Under the pieces are notes generated by a model. The model was not told the origin of the DNA. It made no database searches and saw only the letters and a list, made by a program, of their open reading frames with translations. A stretch of DNA of 64,000 nt from Neisseria perflava (GTDB lineage Bacteria > Pseudomonadota > Gammaproteobacteria > Burkholderiales > Neisseriaceae): contig NZ_JALJYC010000002.1 of assembly GCF_024170405.1 (NCBI RefSeq), positions 106,520-170,519 of the forward strand, read 5' to 3'. The position numbers and the translations under genes were made by a program. Positions within the stretch are counted from its first letter, which is position 1. Each line of letters starts with the position of its first letter. Shown piece after piece: positions 60,193 to 64,000 of this stretch.

Positions 60193-60936
60193 ATGTTACT
60201 CATCCCCGCAATCGACTTAAAAGACGGCAGCTGCGTGCGCCTGAAACAAGGCCTGATGGAAGAAGCCACCGTTTTCTCCGACTCGCCCGCCCAAACCGCC
60301 GCCCACTGGTTCAAACAAGGCGCGCGCCGCCTGCATTTGGTGGATCTCAACGGCGCATTCGCCGGCGAACCGAAAAATTTTCCCGCCATCAAAGAAATCT
60401 TGGCAGCGGTAGCCAAAGACATTCCCGTACAGCTCGGCGGCGGTATCCGTGATTTGCAGACCATTGAAAAATATCTGGATTTAGGCTTAACCGATGTCAT
60501 CATCGGCACGGCGGCGGTGAAAAATCCCGATTTCGTGCGCCAAGCCTGTAAAGAATTTGCCGGACACATCATCGTCGGCCTCGACGCCAAAGACGGCATG
60601 GTCGCCATCGACGGCTGGGCCACCGTAACCGAACACCATGTGATTGATTTGAGCAAACAATTTGAAGACGACGGTGTCAACAGCATTATCTACACCGACA
60701 TCGGGCGCGACGGCATGATGAGCGGCGTGAACATCGACGCCACCGTCAAGCTGGCCGAAGCGGTGAAAATCCCCGTGATTGCCTCCGGCGGCCTGACCAA
60801 CCTCGACGACATCCGCGCCCTGTGCGCCGTGGAAAAAAGCGGCGTGGCCGGCGCGATTACCGGCCGAGCAATTTACGAAGGCAGCATTGATTTTGCCAAG
60901 GCGCAGCAGTTGGCCGATTCATTGCAGGCCGTCTGA
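60193..60936 (+). CDS. hisA: ProFAR isomerase HisA
   Basis: 247 residues, beta/alpha-barrel. LLIPAIDLKDGSCVRLKQG opens the barrel with the first catalytic Asp, QLGGGIRD and the second half YTDIGRDGMMSGVN with the other Asp, ASGGLTNLDD the phosphate site. It isomerises ProFAR to PRFAR for HisF. The stop codon overlaps a DUS (GCCGTCTGA). Confidence 0.96.
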   Translation: MLLIPAIDLKDGSCVRLKQGLMEEATVFSDSPAQTAAHWFKQGARRLHLVDLNGAFAGEPKNFPAIKEILAAVAKDIPVQLGGGIRDLQTIEKYLDLGLTDVIIGTAAVKNPDFVRQACKEFAGHIIVGLDAKDGMVAIDGWATVTEHHVIDLSKQFEDDGVNSIIYTDIGRDGMMSGVNIDATVKLAEAVKIPVIASGGLTNLDDIRALCAVEKSGVAGAITGRAIYEGSIDFAKAQQLADSLQAV

Positions 60937-61086
60937 AAAATACCTGACGTTTAAAACCGGCGTGCCGCCCGCACCGCTTCACACTTTTCCCAAGCGGGCA
61001 ACGCGCACGGTTCATCCGACGGCAAACGCCGTGATACCGCCCTACCGCCACTGAAAAAAATATTACAGGCAGGGTTTGATTATTTT

Positions 61087-61251
61087 TTGGGTGTGTCGAC
61101 ATTTCATCCGCGAAGCAGATTTTCGAGGGAAAATACGCGGATGCAAGGCGCAAATCGCAGCAAGGTTGGACACCTTGCGAGCATTTGCAACGCAGCAGCC
61201 GTGTTTTTTCACCGAAAAGATGCCGCGTAATGAAATGTCAACAGACCCTAG
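61087..61251. mobile_element. MITE-like foldback element, copy 2 (165 bp)
   Basis: Same length and layout as 34899-35063: ATTTCATCCGCGAAGCAGATT, the central GCAAGG-TTGGACA-CCTTGC hairpin, GCAACGCAGCAG and CCGAAAAGATG are shared. The terminal repeats end in GACCCTAG at the right; the left end is degraded (TTGGGTGTGTCGAC). It lies between hisA and the next gene. Confidence 0.75.
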
Positions 61252-61259
61252 GGGTTCTC

Positions 61260-61577
61260 ATGCTGGAAGCATTTGTACTGGGCTTTTGGTTGGTCTGGTC
61301 GGCAAACCGTGAAATCTATCCGCTGAGCGAAAGCCTGTGGTTTACCATCATTGCCGTATTCCTGCGCCAACTGACCGAATTCGAACTGCCGATGATTGAC
61401 GGCCACTGGCTGGCGTTCAACGGCGTATTATGGGCGTATGTCGCCCTCGTGTTTATCTTGGTCAACCGCTGGAGCAACGGCTTCATGACCACCCTGCTGA
61501 TGGCCGCAGCCGCCGGTATCGGCTATTTCCAACTGGTGCAGCACCTGCCCTACCTGACGGGCAGCTGGCTGGTTTGA
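61260..61577 (+). CDS. Small polytopic membrane protein between hisA and hisF
   Basis: 105 residues with about three to four hydrophobic segments (2-17, 26-40 weak, 53-68, 74-90). There are few charged residues and no recognisable domain. The ATG at 61260 follows AGGGG at 5-base spacing; the first two bases of that site belong to the right end of the MITE-like element. Its position inside the histidine gene run suggests cotranscription with hisF, but no histidine role is evident. Confidence 0.72.
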   Translation: MLEAFVLGFWLVWSANREIYPLSESLWFTIIAVFLRQLTEFELPMIDGHWLAFNGVLWAYVALVFILVNRWSNGFMTTLLMAAAAGIGYFQLVQHLPYLTGSWLV

Positions 61578-61600
61578 CCCGGTTTCACTTTATCCGTTAT

Positions 61601-61635
61601 GCCGTCTGAACGCCCGATACGCTTTTTCAGACGGC
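61601..61635. terminator. DUS inverted pair before hisF
   Basis: GCCGTCTGAA and TTCAGACGGC with a GC-rich loop; one arm is AT-type (ATGCCG), the other AG-type. Confidence 0.55.
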
Positions 61636-61657
61636 CTGGCAAATAGAAGGCATTTTT

Positions 61658-62425
61658 ATGGCACTGGCAAAACGCATTATTCCCTGTCTTGACGTGGACA
61701 ACGGCCGCGTGGTCAAAGGCGTCAACTTCCTCGGCCTGCGCGACGCGGGCAACCCCGTCGATGTCGCCAAACGCTACAACGACGAAGGTGCCGACGAATT
61801 AACCTTTCTCGACATCACCGCCTCTTCCGACAACCGCGACACCATTTTGCACGTCATCGAAGAAGTCGCCTCGCAAGTGTTTATCCCGCTGACCGTCGGC
61901 GGCGGCGTGCGCTCCGTGGCCGATGTGCGCCGCCTTTTAAACACGGGCGCAGACAAAGCCAGCATCAATACCGCTGCCGTCACCAACCCCGATTTGGTCA
62001 ACGAAGCCAGCGGCTTTTTCGGCTCGCAAGCCATCGTGGTCGCCATCGACGCCAAGGCCGTCAATGCCGACAACACGCGCTGGGAAATCTTTACCCACGG
62101 CGGCCGTAAACCCACCGGCCTTGATGCGGTCGAATGGGCGGTAGAAATGCAAAAACGCGGCGCGGGCGAAATCCTGCTCACCAGCATGGACAGAGACGGC
62201 ACCAAAATCGGCTTCAACCTGCCGCTTACCCGCGCCATCAGTGAAGCGGTGGATATTCCCGTTATCGCCTCCGGCGGTGTCGGCAATGTGCAGCATTTGA
62301 TTGACGGCGTGAAAGAAGGCAAGGCCGACGCGGTATTGGCGGCCAGCATTTTCCACTTCGGCGAAGTCAGCATCCACGAAGCGAAATTGGCGATGCGGGC
62401 GGCGGGAATCGAAGTGCGGCTGTAA
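61658..62425 (+). CDS. hisF: Imidazole glycerol phosphate synthase, cyclase subunit
   Basis: 255 residues, beta/alpha-barrel. ALAKRIIPCLDVDNGRVVKG carries the catalytic Asp11, LTVGGGVRSV, and VVAIDAKAV with the second Asp near 130; the phosphate loop is ASGGVGNVQH. It makes IGP and AICAR from PRFAR using ammonia from HisH. It is followed by hisI after a DUS-pair hairpin. Confidence 0.96.
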   Translation: MALAKRIIPCLDVDNGRVVKGVNFLGLRDAGNPVDVAKRYNDEGADELTFLDITASSDNRDTILHVIEEVASQVFIPLTVGGGVRSVADVRRLLNTGADKASINTAAVTNPDLVNEASGFFGSQAIVVAIDAKAVNADNTRWEIFTHGGRKPTGLDAVEWAVEMQKRGAGEILLTSMDRDGTKIGFNLPLTRAISEAVDIPVIASGGVGNVQHLIDGVKEGKADAVLAASIFHFGEVSIHEAKLAMRAAGIEVRL

Positions 62426-62435
62426 ATCCATCATC

Positions 62436-62468
62436 AGGCCGTCTGAAAAACAGTTTTTCAGACGGCCT
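62436..62468. terminator. DUS-pair hairpin between hisF and hisI
   Basis: AGGCCGTCTGAAAAA and TTTTTCAGACGGCCT with a 3-base loop. Confidence 0.75.
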
Positions 62469-62487
62469 CAACCCAATATACTGTGAT

Positions 62488-62889
62488 ATGAACACCGAAA
62501 ACCTCCTAAAATCCGTCAAATTCGACGAAAAAGGCTTGGTCTGCGCCATCGCCCAAGATTGGCAGAGCAAGCGCGTTTTGATGGTGGCGTGGATGAACGC
62601 CGAAGCGCTGCAAAAAACCGCCGAAACCGGTTTTGCCCATTATTACAGCCGTTCGCGCCAAAAGCAGTGGATGAAGGGCGAAGAATCCGGCCATACGCAA
62701 AAGGTGCACGAATTGCACTTAGATTGCGACGGCGACGCCATTGTCATGCTGATTGAGCAAAACGGCGGCATTGCCTGCCATACCGGACGCGAAAGCTGCT
62801 TTTACCAGCAGTGGGACGGCGAAAAATGGCAAGCCGTTGATCCCGTTTTGAAAGACGAAGCCAGTATTTACGGGCATACCCACGCGTAA
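62488..62889 (+). CDS. hisI: Phosphoribosyl-AMP cyclohydrolase
   Basis: 133 residues, monofunctional HisI. SRSRQKQWMKGEESGHTQ and the metal-binding DCDGDAIVMLIEQNGG, IACHTGRESCFY are complete. It opens the purine ring of PR-AMP. A separate hisE follows, so the fused HisIE of enterobacteria is split here. Confidence 0.95.
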   Translation: MNTENLLKSVKFDEKGLVCAIAQDWQSKRVLMVAWMNAEALQKTAETGFAHYYSRSRQKQWMKGEESGHTQKVHELHLDCDGDAIVMLIEQNGGIACHTGRESCFYQQWDGEKWQAVDPVLKDEASIYGHTHA

Positions 62890-62894
62890 CCCAT

Positions 62895-62959
62895 GTAGGG
62901 TGGGTCTTGACCCACCATTATCCCTATCCCTCAAACCGGTGGGTCAAGACCCACCCTAC
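62895..62959. repeat. GTAG-headed double-hairpin repeat between hisI and hisE
   Basis: GTAGGGTGGGTCTTGACCCACC and GGTGGGTCAAGACCCACCCTAC, a near-perfect pair filling most of the gap between the two genes. Confidence 0.82.
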
Positions 62960-62970
62960 CGAGTACCGCC

Positions 62971-63294
62971 ATGACCGAATCCGTATTAAGCCAAATCCAA
63001 GACGTGATTGACTCACGCAAAAACGCTGACCCTGAAACATCCTATGTGGCGCAACTCCTACACAAGGGCGAAGACAAAATCCTGAAAAAAGTCATCGAAG
63101 AGGCTGGCGAAGTGCTGATGGCCTCAAAAGACGGCGAATCTTCCCATCTGGTGTACGAAGTGGCCGATTTGTGGTTTCACAGCATGGTCTTGCTCGCCCA
63201 CCACGGCTTGCGCGTGGAAGACGTGGTAAACGAGCTGGCGCGCCGTCAAGGTTTGTCGGGCTTGGCGGAAAAAGCCGCCCGCAAAGAAAGCTGA
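62971..63294 (+). CDS. hisE: Phosphoribosyl-ATP pyrophosphatase
   Basis: 107 residues of the all-helical NTP pyrophosphohydrolase fold. EDKILKKVIEEAGEVLMASK and YEVADLWFHSMVLLAHHGL provide the metal-binding Glu/Asp set. It converts PR-ATP to PR-AMP, the step before HisI. The start context is poor (a REP-like element ends 11 bases upstream), with ACCGCC before the ATG. Confidence 0.95.
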   Translation: MTESVLSQIQDVIDSRKNADPETSYVAQLLHKGEDKILKKVIEEAGEVLMASKDGESSHLVYEVADLWFHSMVLLAHHGLRVEDVVNELARRQGLSGLAEKAARKES

Positions 63295-63359
63295 ACCTGA
63301 CACAGCAAGCGCAAACTGTATTACAATCCCGTTTACTTTTTCCGGCCGTCTGAAAAAGG

Positions 63360-63427
63360 GTAGGTTGGGTTGTAAGCCCAACAATATTATGGCTATTGAA
63401 AATTGTTGGGTTTGCAACCCAACCTAC
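63360..63427. repeat. GTAG-headed double-hairpin repeat
   Basis: GTAGGTTGGGTTGTAAGCCCAAC and GTTGGGTTTGCAACCCAACCTAC. Flanked by a DUS on each side (63344-63355 and 63450-63461), which together can form a larger stem. Confidence 0.8.
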
Positions 63428-63474
63428 GCATTGAATCATTGCCCTTTTTTCAGACGGCCTCTCGGAGCAAAACC

Positions 63475-63798
63475 ATGAGCAACTGTATTTTCTGTAAAAT
63501 CGCCGCCAAAGAAATCCCTTCCGGCGTGGTGTATGAAGACGACGATATGCTGTGCTTCCAAGACATCAACCCCGCCGCACCGGTACACCTGCTGCTGATT
63601 CCGAAAGTCCATTTCGATTCGCTCGCGCATGCCGAGCCGCAGCATGAAGCGCTGTTGGGCAAACTGATGTTGAAAGTGCCGCAAATCGCCGAGGCCGCCG
63701 GTCTGACCAACGGTTTCAAAACCCTGATTAATACCGGTAAAGGCGGCGGGCAGGAAGTGTTCCACCTGCATATCCATATTTTGGGTACGCCCGCTTAA
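63475..63798 (+). CDS. HIT-family nucleotide-binding hydrolase (HinT)
   Basis: 107 residues from the ATG at 63475 (CGGAGCAAAACC upstream). NCIFCKIAAKEIPSGVVYED opens the protein, and the histidine triad HLHIHILG closes it. HinT proteins hydrolyse purine phosphoramidates such as AMP-lysine. It follows hisE as in other Neisseria. Confidence 0.94.
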   Translation: MSNCIFCKIAAKEIPSGVVYEDDDMLCFQDINPAAPVHLLLIPKVHFDSLAHAEPQHEALLGKLMLKVPQIAEAAGLTNGFKTLINTGKGGGQEVFHLHIHILGTPA

Positions 63799-63813
63799 AC
63801 CGAAATAATAATC

Positions 63814-63898
63814 GTAGGGTACGTGCGGTCGGTACGCACGCGGTTTCCGAAAAATTAAGTTTAAGAAACGCGTGCGTGGCTTGCGCCACACACCCTTG
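63814..63898. repeat. Degenerate GTAG-headed repeat
   Basis: GTAGGGTACGTGCGGTCGGTACGCACGCG, then CGCGTGCGTGGCTTGCGCCACACACCC. Last recognised item; the remaining 100 bases to the right edge show no gene. Confidence 0.5.
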
Positions 63899-64000
63899 TA
63901 TATTGAAATCAATATATCATAGCAACCAAACAGGCTGCCTGCCTCAGAATGCACCCTTGGATCTCCATATCCGTTTCGTAGTATAAGAGCGGGCAGCCAC

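Noticed and set aside
41093..63427. CRISPR repeats
   Set aside because: The recurrent hairpin blocks are dispersed singly between genes, with no regular spacers and no cas genes.
1..64000. tRNA, rRNA, riboswitch or prophage genes
   Set aside because: No cloverleaf-sized conserved segments, no rRNA sequence and no SAM, glycine, TPP or FMN riboswitch consensus seen upstream of metK, the NSS transporter or others; no phage structural or integrase genes.

Overview
The window is a chromosomal segment of a Neisseria species, most likely a commensal. The DNA uptake sequence (DUS) core GCCGTCTGAA occurs on both strands throughout, mostly as the 12-mer AGGCCGTCTGAA and less often as ATGCCGTCTGAA. Inverted DUS pairs form terminator hairpins between genes. 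The gene content is also neisserial: a DMP19-type DNA mimic, the HTH-HisB fusion, a PilV-type minor pilin, dRS3-like repeats, and a GdhR-type regulator with gdhA. No rRNA, tRNA, CRISPR array, insertion-sequence transposase or prophage was recognised.

Layout. 0-6.5 kb: selO (cut by the left edge), dmp19, an L-talarate/galactarate dehydratase, gdhA, thyA and a sugar O-acetyltransferase. 6.5-19.3 kb: envelope and housekeeping genes (lapA-lapB, ilvE, a zinc-finger protein, an MliC-like lipoprotein, uppP, dsbA, a SPOR protein, comM, ubiK, metK, an LpxL-type acyltransferase, a Spy/CpxP-like lipoprotein). An orphan structured RNA resembling the phage C4 antisense RNA lies between metK and lpxL. 19.4-28 kb: cysE, grpE, dnaK, then a tandem array of five small, secreted, strongly basic proteins, then rhlE and a FadR-family regulator with a perfect operator palindrome. 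28.6-36.8 kb: a small lipoprotein, a HAD hydrolase, pilV, an NSS transporter with a 34-residue partner, pheA and a Bcr/CflA pump. 35.3-43.3 kb: a YbhGFSR-like ABC exporter with its own outer-membrane factor and a divergent TetR/CecR-like regulator. 43.4-55.8 kb: a HerA-like ATPase, ribokinase, parE, rppH, potD, rpoD, dnaG and a Sel1-repeat lipoprotein. 56-63.8 kb: a histidine region, hisC-hisB-(oxidoreductase)-hisH-hisA-(membrane protein)-hisF-hisI-hisE, then a HIT protein.

The intergenic DNA is rich in small repeats. There are about ten GTAG-headed double-hairpin (REP/BIME-like) elements and two 165-bp copies of a MITE-like foldback element. Two larger elements share a GTGAGTTCAGGATAA terminal repeat and carry nested dRS3-like arms; one of them separates ybhG from ybhF.

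The best candidate for an undescribed system is the array of polycationic exported proteins at 23.5-25.4 kb. It lies directly downstream of dnaK, and its members share signal peptides while their basic tails diverge. The composition resembles the acid-shock protein Asr of enterobacteria, but no function can be assigned from sequence alone.
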